A stretch of DNA of 46,204 nt from Bacillota bacterium (GTDB lineage Bacteria; Bacillota; Clostridia; Lachnospirales; Lachnospiraceae): positions 1 through 46,204 of the forward strand of contig JAEZNB010000076.1 in assembly GCA_023441965.1 (NCBI GenBank), written 5' to 3'. Positions 7,711 to 15,967 of this stretch are shown here, piece after piece; within the stretch, counting starts at the first letter, position 1, and each line of letters begins with the position of its first letter. The notes under the pieces are model-generated. The model had not been told where the DNA came from and searched no databases. It worked only from the letters and a program-made list of their open reading frames with translations. The position numbers and the translations under genes were made by a program.

Positions 7711-8418
7711 TTGAATCTACAGATACTTCGTGAATTAGAAGCTTACATAAAACAAAACATGGTGGAGGAAAGCCTCCTGATGATGGAGGAGAGCCCCTTC
7801 CACCCACAGCAACAGATTCATTACTTTAGAATGAATGCCAATTTAGAGATAACTAAGAAGAAAGATAGTAAGCAGCTTCAAGATCAGCCGGAACTGGACT
7901 TCAGTGCCTTCAGAAGAGACAGAAAACCAGAGGAGTCCATGGGCGATGGATCGCAGAATGAAACGGTCTCACACATAGAGAGGGCGGCGATTTATCGCGA
8001 GAGCTACGCCGTTCAGACACCCAAGGAGCCGAAAGAGCCGGACCTGGAGGAATATATCAAGAAGCAAAAGAGCAAAGAAACCTTCAGCTCCAGGCTTTTA
8101 CAATACATAGACCAGACAGGACTTGCTGATGCAGAGATCTACAGGCGGGCCGGGATCGACCGCAGACACTTCTCAAAGATCCGCTGTGATAAGGACTATA
8201 AACCCAAGAAGGCAACCGTATTGGCACTCTGCCTTGCCCTAAAACTGGACAAGGGCGAGACCGAGGAGCTGCTTAGCCTGGCAGGATATTCCCTATCGAA
8301 CGGAGATACCGGAGACCTGGTAATCAAGTTCTGTATCGAGAGAGGGATCTATGACCTGATGGAAGTAAATGATGCCCTGGTTTACTTCGGGCAGAAGGCG
8401 ATCGGGGTAGTGGGGTAA
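7711..8418 (+). CDS. Protein with conserved C-terminal HTH-type domain, partner of the VWA gene
   Basis: The 235-residue protein starts at TTG 7711, supported by GGAGGG six bases upstream. Residues 1-115 are polar, low in predicted structure and unrecognised. From about 118 (TFSSRLLQYIDQTGLADAEI) to the end is a helical domain with AEIYRRAGIDRRHFSKIR, a lambda-repressor-like helix-turn-helix pattern. From memory, close relatives of this domain form the C-terminus of macro-domain, ADP-ribosylglycohydrolase and phosphatase-like proteins in Firmicutes, often near VWA genes. Whether it binds DNA or acts as an adaptor is not known. No catalytic domain is evident here, so it may be the stripped-down adaptor version. 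Confidence 0.6.
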   Translation: MNLQILRELEAYIKQNMVEESLLMMEESPFHPQQQIHYFRMNANLEITKKKDSKQLQDQPELDFSAFRRDRKPEESMGDGSQNETVSHIERAAIYRESYAVQTPKEPKEPDLEEYIKKQKSKETFSSRLLQYIDQTGLADAEIYRRAGIDRRHFSKIRCDKDYKPKKATVLALCLALKLDKGETEELLSLAGYSLSNGDTGDLVIKFCIERGIYDLMEVNDALVYFGQKAIGVVG

Positions 8419-8456
8419 GAAAAAATAGTAAGGCGTTATAGGTGGGAGAAGTGCAT

Positions 8457-11354
8457 ATGAGCAGCTTGTCAGATAGGATAATAGCTTCAGCAAGAACCGG
8501 GTTCATTGATTATCATATTGATTCTGAAGAAGAACTACGTCCAAAGTTACTATTCAATGATAATTCAAAGGGTAATAATGTTCTCAGTAATTTGATCGTA
8601 GAGTTAAATAAATGTGATAGCTTTATTCTATCCGTCGCGTTTATTACGATGAGCGGAGTAACAGTATTACTTCAGACGCTAAAAGACCTATGTGAAAGGA
8701 ATATAAAGGGCAGGATCTTAACTACGGATTATCTATATTTTAATGAACCGAAAGCCCTCAGTAAGCTTCTTGATTTCCACAATCTGGAAGTTCGGGTGTT
8801 TACAAAGGATCAATTCCATACCAAAGGCTTTATCTTCCAAGAAGATGATAAGTATACTCTTATTATCGGGAGCTCTAACATCACACAGACGGCTCTGAAA
8901 AAGAATAAGGAGTGGAATTTGAGAGTATCCTCTCAGGAGAATGGTGAGCTAATCAGAGATACAATTAATGAATTTAATGGTATGTGGCATCAGGCTGAAA
9001 AACTATCATCAGAGTGGATTAATAAGTATGCCATCATATATAAGCAACAGCATGAGATTAATAAACAGAAGAAAATAATAAGAATTACACCACACATCAT
9101 TAAGCCGAATAAAATGCAAATTGAGGCGATTCATAATTTGAATCGTATAAGAAGCTTAAATAAGGATAAAGCAATTTTGGTCAGTGCTACAGGTACCGGT
9201 AAAACTTACTTATCAGCATTTGATGTACAAAATTATAAACCTAAGAAACTTCTATTTCTGGTACACAGAGAACAGATTCTTAAGCAGGCTGAGGAAAGCT
9301 TTAAGAACATATTGGGAGACAACATAAGTACCGGATTTTTTACAGGAAATACTAAGGATGCGGATGCCGACTATATATTCTCTACTGTACAGACGATGTC
9401 GAAGGAGTATTACTTACATCAATTTGATGCTTCGTATTTTGACTATATCATTATAGACGAAACTCATAAAGCAGGGGCAGAAAGCTATAAAAGAATTATG
9501 AGCTATTTTAAACCCAAATTCATGCTTGGAATGACAGCCACACCTGAGAGGATGGATGGGTTTAATGTATTTGAGCTGTTTGATTATAACATTGCTTATG
9601 AAATAAGATTACAACAGGCAATGGAGGAGGATATGCTCTGTCCATTCCACTATTTTGGTGTCAGTGATTTGATCGTGGATGGGAAGGTAATTGATGAGTT
9701 TTCTGATTTCAATAAGCTTGTTTCTACGGTAAGAGTTGATAATATTATTGATAAAGTTGAGTTTTATGGCTATTCCGGAGATAGAGTTCGGGGCTTGATT
9801 TTCTGCAGCAGAAAGGAGGAAGCGAAGGAATTATCAAGTCTTTTCAATCAGAGGGGTTATAGGACGGTTGCGTTATGTGGTGACTCTACTCAAGAAGAAA
9901 GGGAAGAAGCAATCACAAAATTAGAGCAAGCAGACCGAAATGAAGGTCTAGACTATATATTTACCGTTGATATTTTTAATGAAGGCGTTGATATTCCTTC
10001 AGTTAATCAAGTTGTTATGCTACGTCCCACTCAGTCATCTATCATCTTTATTCAACAGCTTGGTAGGGGATTGCGTAAATGTCCCGATAAAGAGTATGTG
10101 GTTGTTATTGATTTTATCGGTAATTACAAACAGAACTTCCTTATTCCAATTGCCCTATCCGGAGATAGATCCTATAACAAGGATACGATACGTAAGTATC
10201 TAGCAGAGAGTAATAGAATAATCCCCGGCTGTTCAACGGTTAACTTTGATCTGATTGCAAAACAGAGGATATATTCCTCCCTTGATGCGGCTAGTTTTAG
10301 TGATGTAAAGTTGATTAAAGAAGAATACTTTAAGCTTAAAAATATGCTAGGTAGAATTCCTAAAATTGAGGATTTCGAGACCTATGGTTCTATTGATGTG
10401 CTTAGGATATTTGATAATAAAAGCTTAGGTTCCTATCATAATTTTCTAAAGAAATATGAAAAGGATTACACAATTTCTCTTAACGAAAAACAGGAAGAGA
10501 TGCTGGTTTTTGTATCACAAAAGATAGCCAATGGTAAGAGAATATATGAGCTTCAGGTATTGAAGCGTTTACTCAGTTACCACAATAGAATAATGAAATT
10601 AGTATCGTATGACATGCAGGAGGAGTATAGTAAGACCATTACAAAAACCCTTGAAGCGAATATTGTAAGCGTACTTACCAATCGATTTGTTACAAACTCA
10701 GCAGGAAAAAAGAAATTTGAGAACAGTATATTTATAGAACGGGAGGGTGAAGATTATAGAGCGTCTACGACCTTCCTAGAGGCTATTCAGGATAAGAATT
10801 TTTACGATCTTTTCAATGAATTAATTGATTTCGGAATGAAAAGATTTCAAAACAAGTATACAAACAATTATAAGGATACGGATTTTGTGCTATACCAAAA
10901 ATACACTTATGAAGATGTTTGTAAATTGCTTAATTGGGATAAAAATATAGTAGCACAAAATATAGGTGGTTATAAATACGATGAGGGAACGAATACTTTT
11001 CCTGTGTTCATAAATTATGAAAAAGATGAGACGATAAGTGATTCTATAAAATATGAAGATCGTTTTATATCACCATCAAGGCTTATAGCTCTTTCAAAGC
11101 AACCTAGAACACCGAATTCAAAAGATGTACAGCAGATTTATCATGCGCATGAAAAGGGGACAAAAATATATTTGTTTGTACGGAAAAATAAAAATGATGA
11201 TATGTCTAAGGAGTTCTATTTCTTAGGTGAAATTTATGCAATAGGAAAACCCAACCCAGTTATTATGAAAAACACGAATAAAAATGCGGTTGAGATTACC
11301 TATCAATTGGATACACCGGTGAGAGAAGATATTTATTTCTATATTACGGGATAG
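8457..11354 (+). CDS. PLD-nuclease/SF2 helicase protein with DUF3427-type C-terminus
   Basis: From ATG 8457 (GGTGGGAG upstream) the protein has 965 residues. The N-terminal phospholipase-D-like domain carries one HTK...GSSN motif near residues 120-140, so a dimer would be needed for a full active site. An SF2 helicase core follows: Walker A in ATGTGKT (about 245), DETH (about 334), TATPER, and QQLGRGLRK (about 534). The last 400 residues look like the DUF3427 region. Codon use is conspicuously AT-rich (many AAT, ATA, AAA) compared with both flanks, suggesting horizontal transfer. It ends two bases from a convergent NUDIX gene. Restriction-like or nucleic-acid defence is a family-based inference. 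Confidence 0.85.
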   Translation: MSSLSDRIIASARTGFIDYHIDSEEELRPKLLFNDNSKGNNVLSNLIVELNKCDSFILSVAFITMSGVTVLLQTLKDLCERNIKGRILTTDYLYFNEPKALSKLLDFHNLEVRVFTKDQFHTKGFIFQEDDKYTLIIGSSNITQTALKKNKEWNLRVSSQENGELIRDTINEFNGMWHQAEKLSSEWINKYAIIYKQQHEINKQKKIIRITPHIIKPNKMQIEAIHNLNRIRSLNKDKAILVSATGTGKTYLSAFDVQNYKPKKLLFLVHREQILKQAEESFKNILGDNISTGFFTGNTKDADADYIFSTVQTMSKEYYLHQFDASYFDYIIIDETHKAGAESYKRIMSYFKPKFMLGMTATPERMDGFNVFELFDYNIAYEIRLQQAMEEDMLCPFHYFGVSDLIVDGKVIDEFSDFNKLVSTVRVDNIIDKVEFYGYSGDRVRGLIFCSRKEEAKELSSLFNQRGYRTVALCGDSTQEEREEAITKLEQADRNEGLDYIFTVDIFNEGVDIPSVNQVVMLRPTQSSIIFIQQLGRGLRKCPDKEYVVVIDFIGNYKQNFLIPIALSGDRSYNKDTIRKYLAESNRIIPGCSTVNFDLIAKQRIYSSLDAASFSDVKLIKEEYFKLKNMLGRIPKIEDFETYGSIDVLRIFDNKSLGSYHNFLKKYEKDYTISLNEKQEEMLVFVSQKIANGKRIYELQVLKRLLSYHNRIMKLVSYDMQEEYSKTITKTLEANIVSVLTNRFVTNSAGKKKFENSIFIEREGEDYRASTTFLEAIQDKNFYDLFNELIDFGMKRFQNKYTNNYKDTDFVLYQKYTYEDVCKLLNWDKNIVAQNIGGYKYDEGTNTFPVFINYEKDETISDSIKYEDRFISPSRLIALSKQPRTPNSKDVQQIYHAHEKGTKIYLFVRKNKNDDMSKEFYFLGEIYAIGKPNPVIMKNTNKNAVEITYQLDTPVREDIYFYITG

Positions 11355-11356
11355 TC

Positions 11357-11752
11357 TTATTTCCTATTAAACCATTGGACTATCTGATCCAGAATACTGA
11401 TATCAGCAGGTAGCCACTGTACTGAGGTTAAATTATTGTAAGGAAGCCATTTGGCATCGTTGTGTTCCACTAAGGTGAGTTCCCCGCCTTTAATACTACA
11501 CATAAAACAATGCATGGTTAGGTGGAAATTAGGATAATCATAGTCCACTGTACACAAGTAATTATTCACTGTGATTTCAATCTTAAGCTCTTCTCTGATT
11601 TCCCGGAGAAGGGCTTCTTCCTTAGATTCGCCGGGTTCCATCTTCCCCCCTGGAAATTCCCACATATTTATGAAATCGCCATATCCGCGACGGGTTGCCA
11701 AAATAAGATCGTCTTTTATAATAATAGCTGCTACTACTTCGATGGTTTTCAT
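11357..11752 (-). CDS. NUDIX hydrolase, MutT-like
   Basis: The 131-residue protein carries a NUDIX box from about residue 36 (GKMEPGESKEEALLREIREE). The glycine normally near the box end is lysine (EELKI). Size and the FPGGK motif fit MutT/CTP-pyrophosphohydrolase-type nucleotide hydrolases, which cleave oxidised or non-canonical nucleoside triphosphates. ATG 11752 has GAGGAG upstream, and TTGATA-17-TATAAT lies at 11784-11812. It is convergent with the PLD-helicase gene with a two-base gap and no room for a terminator, so their transcripts must overlap. The pairing may be functional, since NUDIX proteins occur with DUF3427 helicases elsewhere (from memory). Confidence 0.88.
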   Translation of the reverse strand: MKTIEVVAAIIIKDDLILATRRGYGDFINMWEFPGGKMEPGESKEEALLREIREELKIEITVNNYLCTVDYDYPNFHLTMHCFMCSIKGGELTLVEHNDAKWLPYNNLTSVQWLPADISILDQIVQWFNRK

Positions 11753-11783
11753 TGGTTTTTCTCCTCGCTGGTAAACTAGTTAT

Positions 11784-11812
11784 ATTATAAACCTATCCAA
11801 TCATGGTATCAA
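11784..11812 (-). promoter_or_regulatory. Sigma-A promoter for the NUDIX gene
   Basis: On the minus strand TTGATA (11807-11812) and TATAAT (11784-11789) have a 17-base spacer, about 30 bases before the start codon. Confidence 0.7.
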
Positions 11813-11866
11813 GAATTATATCATTAATGAGAGTCTATAGCATAAGTCTATAAGGGCATGTAAAAA

Positions 11867-11895
11867 TTGCCATGATTAGTAAGTTGTGTTATAAT
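11867..11895 (+). promoter_or_regulatory. Sigma-A promoter for the zinc-dependent PLC gene
   Basis: TTGCCA (11867-11872) and TATAAT (11890-11895) have a 17-base spacer and lie about 70 bases before ATG 11964. Confidence 0.7.
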
Positions 11896-11963
11896 TTTTA
11901 TAATAACAAATGTTATATATAATACTATTAAAATATTTCTATTACCTTAGCGGAGGATTTCTC

Positions 11964-12617
11964 ATGGCTTCATGGATGGTACATTTTCGCATCGCAGATG
12001 CGTTATTAGATGAGATCGGTGGCAATACAGAGCAATTTATCGTAGGCAATATCGGCCCGGATTGCGGAGAACCCAATGAGGACTGGAGTTTGTTTACTCC
12101 GCCTACGGAGGTTTCCCATTGGAACCCTGATAAGAATAAGGGAGGAATCAGGAGTGATGCCTTCTTTGATGCCTATCTAAGGGATAAGAAGGCGGATAGC
12201 GGACATTCTTTTTATGTCGGATATTATGTTCATCTGCTTACAGATAAGCTGTGGAACAGGATGATCTATCAACCGACCAGAGAGAAATTTCGGGAGCAGA
12301 TGGAGCTGGATCGTAAATTCATCTGGGTAATCAAGGAGGACTGGTACGACCTGGATGCCAGGTTCTTAAGAGAGCATCCGGATTTCAGGACCTTCCGGAT
12401 CTTTGATAAGATCAGAGCCTATCCGAATGTATATCTGGACTATTACTCGGAAGGAGCGATTGAGAGACAGATCAAATATATCTCTGACTTTTACAACACC
12501 TATGAAGGCAAGCTAGATCGGGAATATCCATATCTTACCGAGGAAGAGATGGACGACTTTGTGACAAGGGCGGTTGAAGAAATCAGGAGTGATCTGAAGG
12601 ACAGAGGGCTTCTCTGA
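11964..12617 (+). CDS. Zinc-dependent phospholipase C family protein
   Basis: The 217-residue protein begins MASWMVHFRIADALLDEIGG, with GNIGPDCGEPNED and a histidine-rich pattern (VSHW, HSFYVGYYVHLLTDKLW) matching the zinc-dependent PLC/S1-P1-like fold in small clostridial proteins. There is no signal peptide, unlike secreted alpha-toxin, so a cytoplasmic hydrolase of unknown substrate is more likely than a toxin. GGAGG lies seven bases before ATG 11964. A longer open frame starting at 11910 lies downstream of the promoter but has no good ribosome-binding site and adds a hydrophobic stretch foreign to the family. Confidence 0.8.
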   Translation: MASWMVHFRIADALLDEIGGNTEQFIVGNIGPDCGEPNEDWSLFTPPTEVSHWNPDKNKGGIRSDAFFDAYLRDKKADSGHSFYVGYYVHLLTDKLWNRMIYQPTREKFREQMELDRKFIWVIKEDWYDLDARFLREHPDFRTFRIFDKIRAYPNVYLDYYSEGAIERQIKYISDFYNTYEGKLDREYPYLTEEEMDDFVTRAVEEIRSDLKDRGLL

Positions 12618-12687
12618 TCCTGACCGGGGATAAGTACATAAGGATTCTTAGAAATCATAAAATACATTAAGAGAAGAGTGCTGAAAT

Positions 12688-13593
12688 ATGAAGGAAGTAG
12701 CAGTAAAGATTAAAGGCGAAGATTATACACTGATCGCTGATTATAGAGAGAATGAGCAATACCGTCAGGGACTGAATCAGCTGACGAGAAAAACCTATGG
12801 CTTTGACTTTGAGGACTGGTATCAGGCCGGTTATTGGAGGGATAGGTATATTCCGTATTCCTTGCTCCATAATGGGGAACTGGTCGCGAATGTCTCCTGT
12901 AATACCCTGGATTATCTGGTGAACGGGGAGCGGAAGTCATATCTTCAGATCGGAACAGTTATGACGGAGGAGAGCTACCGCGGGAAGGGACTAAGCAGAG
13001 CCTTGATGGAGTATGTACTTAAGGATTATGAGGGTGTGGAGCTGATCTATCTATATGCAAATGATACTGTGACAGACTTCTACCCGAAGTTTGGCTTCCT
13101 TAAGGCCAAGGAATATGTGCATTCCAAGCAGGTAATTAGATCAGGGAAGCAGTATCCAACCCGTAAGCTAGATATGAATACCGTGGAGGATAGAGAGCTG
13201 CTGTTGAATTTGGTTACGGATACGCTTCCTGTAGCCGGGATTTCTATGGTAGATAATCCGGGATTACCGATGTTCTATCTGACGAAATTCATGAGGGAGA
13301 ATATCTATTACTTTGAAGAGCTGCAGCTGGCAGCAGTGGCTGAATTTGAGGAGGGAGTCTTAAACCTGATAGATATTTTTACCCCGAAGGATTTTGTTCT
13401 GGAGGATATCATCAGCTCCCTGATGGACCGGGAGGAGATGCCGGTTATCCTTGGGTTTACCCCAAAAAATGCGGACGGCTTTGAAATACAGCCCTTAACA
13501 GTTGAGGACAGCACCTTCTTTGTGATGGGAAGGGCATTGGAAGCGGGAAATCCCCTTGGATACGGTAGATTCCCTCTTCTGTCCCATGCCTGA
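12688..13593 (+). CDS. GNAT-family N-acetyltransferase
   Basis: The 301-residue protein has an N-terminal GNAT domain (residues about 15-150). The acetyl-CoA loop is RGKGLSRAL, preceded by the beta-strand LQIGTVMTEESY. FYPKFGF is the usual C-terminal GNAT motif. The remaining 150 residues form a second, less obvious domain, as in Eis-like double-domain acetyltransferases. The acceptor is unknown. It follows the PLC-family gene on the same strand with a 70-base gap. Confidence 0.85.
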   Translation: MKEVAVKIKGEDYTLIADYRENEQYRQGLNQLTRKTYGFDFEDWYQAGYWRDRYIPYSLLHNGELVANVSCNTLDYLVNGERKSYLQIGTVMTEESYRGKGLSRALMEYVLKDYEGVELIYLYANDTVTDFYPKFGFLKAKEYVHSKQVIRSGKQYPTRKLDMNTVEDRELLLNLVTDTLPVAGISMVDNPGLPMFYLTKFMRENIYYFEELQLAAVAEFEEGVLNLIDIFTPKDFVLEDIISSLMDREEMPVILGFTPKNADGFEIQPLTVEDSTFFVMGRALEAGNPLGYGRFPLLSHA

Positions 13594-13654
13594 TAGGCAT
13601 AAGTGCCAAGCAACGGAGAGGGGCTGCTAAGGAAGCCCGGAATATGCGCTGATA

Positions 13655-13683
13655 TTGATTTTTATGTGATTTTGGAATATAAT
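13655..13683 (+). promoter_or_regulatory. Sigma-A promoter for the phosphoribosyltransferase-like gene
   Basis: TTGATT (13655-13660) and TATAAT (13678-13683) have a 17-base spacer. Transcription would begin about 65 bases before ATG 13755. Confidence 0.65.
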
Positions 13684-13754
13684 GTTATTAGGAACTGGCG
13701 TATGTAACATGGATATGATACCTTGATGTGCTGAGGTAAAGAAGGGAGCCTATT

Positions 13755-14396
13755 ATGGAAAGAAGAGCAATCAAGATTTATGCACCGAAGAACAAGAAGA
13801 TATCATTGAAGTTCATAACCGGACACTTTGCTACAAGCCATTCTCACATCAACCTCTATATTGACCTGACAACGGCCAAGACCCGCTTAAGCGAAGCAAA
13901 TGAGATCGCTCGGGTGCTGTCCAGGCAGTATGTGAATACCACGGTGGTGGATACCATTGTGTGTCTGGAGGGTTGTGAGGTAATCGGCGCCTATTTGGCT
14001 CAAGAGCTGACAAGCGCCGGAATCCGTTCCATGAATGCCCATCAAACCATCTATATCATATCTCCCGAATTCAATACCCACGGTCAGATGATCTTCCGGG
14101 AGAATTACCAGCCGGCCATTTATGGGAAGCAGGTGCTCTTATTGGTCGGATCTGCTACTACCGGTGATACGATCCGTCGGAGTATGGAAGGAATCCGGTA
14201 TTATGGTGGTACGGTTAGCGGAGTCAGTGCTGTATTCTCAGCCGTTGATAACATTGATGGAATGCCTATCTATTCCATCTTTAAGCCGAAGGACCTGCCG
14301 GATTATCATAGCTATGAGATCAATTCCTGCCCCCTGTGTCAGGAGAAGCAGCGGCTTGAAGCCATCGTTGATGGGTATGGGTATATGAAGCTGTAG
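13755..14396 (+). CDS. Orotate phosphoribosyltransferase-like protein
   Basis: The 213-residue protein resembles the PRTase fold. A hydrophobic strand followed by GSATTGDTIRRSMEGIRYYG sits where the PRPP loop (normally acidic-acidic-x-x-x-TG) should be. However, the two acidic residues before the loop are replaced (LLLVGSATTGDT). A Cys pair (CPLC) lies near the C-terminus. The missing acidic pair makes PRPP-dependent catalysis uncertain; it could be a binding or regulatory homologue. It ends two bases from a convergent membrane-protein gene. Confidence 0.65.
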   Translation: MERRAIKIYAPKNKKISLKFITGHFATSHSHINLYIDLTTAKTRLSEANEIARVLSRQYVNTTVVDTIVCLEGCEVIGAYLAQELTSAGIRSMNAHQTIYIISPEFNTHGQMIFRENYQPAIYGKQVLLLVGSATTGDTIRRSMEGIRYYGGTVSGVSAVFSAVDNIDGMPIYSIFKPKDLPDYHSYEINSCPLCQEKQRLEAIVDGYGYMKL

Positions 14397-14398
14397 AC

Positions 14399-14743
14399 CT
14401 AACCTTTATTGATCAAGTGATTTAGTATATCGTAATACCCATATAATTTTTGTACACCATTCTCCAGAAGATAGTAATGTCTGATATAGGGTATGAGAAG
14501 GATAAGAAAGAGCAATAGAAGCAGATAAAGGCTGAGCATCTGATAGAAGAAGCTTATGAAGAGCATCGCGACCGTAAGAATAGCGAAGGTCACGGTTACG
14601 ATCAGATGGATCAGCCTTTCGTGCTGGAAGAAAGCAATCTGATGCAGCAGGTCCTGCAATAGAGCAGAGCTTTCCTCCGCTGATAATTCCTGTGAAGTCC
14701 GATCCTTCAGGTAATGAAGATAATTCCTTAACCGTTTTCCCAT
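14399..14743 (-). CDS. Small two-helix membrane protein, unknown function
   Basis: From ATG 14743 the protein has 114 residues. A charged N-terminal half is followed by two hydrophobic helices (about residues 47-90, LIVTVTFAILTVAMLFISFF and LYLLLLLFLILLI). I place the start here because AAGGAGGA lies five bases upstream. The open frame extends 30 codons further to 14833, but that ATG coincides with a TATAAT box (14832-14837) and has no comparable site. I do not recognise the family. Confidence 0.65.
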   Translation of the reverse strand: MGKRLRNYLHYLKDRTSQELSAEESSALLQDLLHQIAFFQHERLIHLIVTVTFAILTVAMLFISFFYQMLSLYLLLLLFLILLIPYIRHYYLLENGVQKLYGYYDILNHLINKG

Positions 14744-14978
14744 ATGATCCTCCTTGACGCCCTGATATGCAATGAATGAATTGTGCCTGTCTTTGAAATC
14801 CATGGATAGGCGTTTGCTATATCTTACCTTCATTATAGCTTGAATCCTACAGAAGTAAAGTAGTCCGTCTTGTCAGAGAGGCAAATTTGATGATAGTATT
14901 AAGCACTCATTTACGATATAATAAGGAAAGAAGCATCGGCTGTTACCGGCTGATGTAATACGCTATGAGGTGTTACAG

Positions 14979-15704
14979 ATGGAAGAGAAAAACTTACATA
15001 CCAAATCCTATACCAAGGTGATTGAATACATTAAGAAACAGATCAGAGAGGGAGAGCTTAAGATCGGAGGAAGACTTCCCGCTGAGAGAGACCTGTCCGA
15101 GATGCTGGGGATCAGCAGGAATTCGGTCAGAGAAGCGATCCGTACCCTGGATATCATGGGCGTAATCTCCAGCCAGCAGGGAGCAGGCAATTATCTGACA
15201 GGTAACTTCGAAGGCAATCTGGTGGAATCCCTGTCCATGATGTTTCTGATGAACCAGATCGATTACCAGCAGATCAGTCAGTTAAGGCGGGCCTTGGAGA
15301 TGCAGGCAATGATGCTTGCCATTGATAACATTTCCGATGAGGAGATAGCACAGCTGAAGGAGATCATCTCCCGGCTGGAGCATGTGAAGGAGGAAAGCAA
15401 TATCGTTCTGGACAAGCAGCTCCACTATAATATCGCTCTTGCCTCCCGTAATGTTCTGATCATCGATATTCTGCAGGCTCTGTCCGAGCTGATGGATCAG
15501 TTTATCGCTGATTTAAGAAGAGAAATCTTAAGCTATGAGGACAGCAGGGTACGCCTCCATGAAGCTCATAACGAAATGGTGAAGAGTATTGTGACAAAAG
15601 ATAAACAATTGGCTTACTACGCAATTAACAAACATTTTGGTATAATTGACGAAAAGCTTCTTGAAAAAGAAGAAATATTGATGAAATCACCACAGTACAG
15701 GTAA
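14979..15704 (+). CDS. FadR-family GntR regulator, LldR-like
   Basis: The 241-residue protein has an N-terminal winged helix-turn-helix (RLPAERDLSEMLGISRNSVR) and an all-helical FCD ligand-binding domain from about residue 85. It lies directly upstream of the lactate operon. The two TGGTnnnACCA palindromes near the operon promoter match the operator class of FadR-group regulators such as LldR and PdhR. Lactate-responsive repression is therefore the likely role. ATG 14979 has GAGGTG upstream; a GTG at 14970 is less likely. TATAAT at 14917-14922 may belong to its promoter, but no good -35 is seen. No matching palindrome was seen before this gene itself. Confidence 0.85.
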   Translation: MEEKNLHTKSYTKVIEYIKKQIREGELKIGGRLPAERDLSEMLGISRNSVREAIRTLDIMGVISSQQGAGNYLTGNFEGNLVESLSMMFLMNQIDYQQISQLRRALEMQAMMLAIDNISDEEIAQLKEIISRLEHVKEESNIVLDKQLHYNIALASRNVLIIDILQALSELMDQFIADLRREILSYEDSRVRLHEAHNEMVKSIVTKDKQLAYYAINKHFGIIDEKLLEKEEILMKSPQYR

Positions 15705-15740
15705 AAATGCACAAACTACTTGTGAAAAAAATGACGTTTA

Positions 15741-15769
15741 TTGACATTAGTAATGGGGAATAATATAAT
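15741..15769 (+). promoter_or_regulatory. Consensus sigma-A promoter of the lactate operon
   Basis: TTGACA (15741-15746), a 17-base spacer and TATAAT (15764-15769) form a perfect consensus promoter. Transcription should start near 15776, giving a leader of about 190 bases before lctP. Such a strong promoter fits control by repression. Confidence 0.85.
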
Positions 15770-15781
15770 TGAATTACAAAG

Positions 15782-15792
15782 TGGTCCTACCA
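15782..15792 (+). promoter_or_regulatory. LldR-type operator 1
   Basis: TGGTCCTACCA is a palindrome of the FadR-family type TGGTnnnACCA. It starts 12 bases after the -10 box, at the expected transcription start, where a bound regulator would block initiation or escape. Confidence 0.75.
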
Positions 15793-15875
15793 ATTAAGCA
15801 AACCGTCATTCCGGATTTTTTCTCACCGTCCATCAACCGGAAGGAAGCTTGCGAATGGGGTTTACGGGACCGGAA

Positions 15876-15912
15876 GTGTTGCATGGCTTCCTGTTGTGCA
15901 ACACATTTTTTT
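15876..15912 (+). terminator. Terminator-like hairpin inside the lactate operon leader
   Basis: GTGTTGCA (15876-15883) pairs with TGCAACAC (15897-15904), followed by A and seven Ts. It lies between promoter and lctP, so it could act as an attenuator. AGGAAGC (15842-15848) is complementary to GCTTCCT in its loop (15886-15892), and TTCCGG (15809-15814) can pair with CCGGAA at either 15837-15842 or 15870-15875, so alternative folds exist. Confidence 0.6.
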
Positions 15913-15923
15913 ACCATAATAAA

Positions 15924-15934
15924 TGGTAGTACCA
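15924..15934 (+). promoter_or_regulatory. LldR-type operator 2
   Basis: TGGTAGTACCA shares the TGGTnnnACCA half-sites and the following AATT with operator 1. It lies 142 bases downstream of it (centre to centre) and 33 bases before the lctP start codon, a spacing suitable for a DNA loop or a transcription roadblock. Confidence 0.75.
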
Positions 15935-15967
15935 ATTTAATGGAAGGTAAATGAAAGGGGACTAAAC

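Noticed and set aside
15769..15954. 61-codon leader open frame before lctP
   Set aside because: It begins inside the -10 box, lacks a ribosome-binding site and spans both operators and the hairpin, so it is unlikely to be translated.
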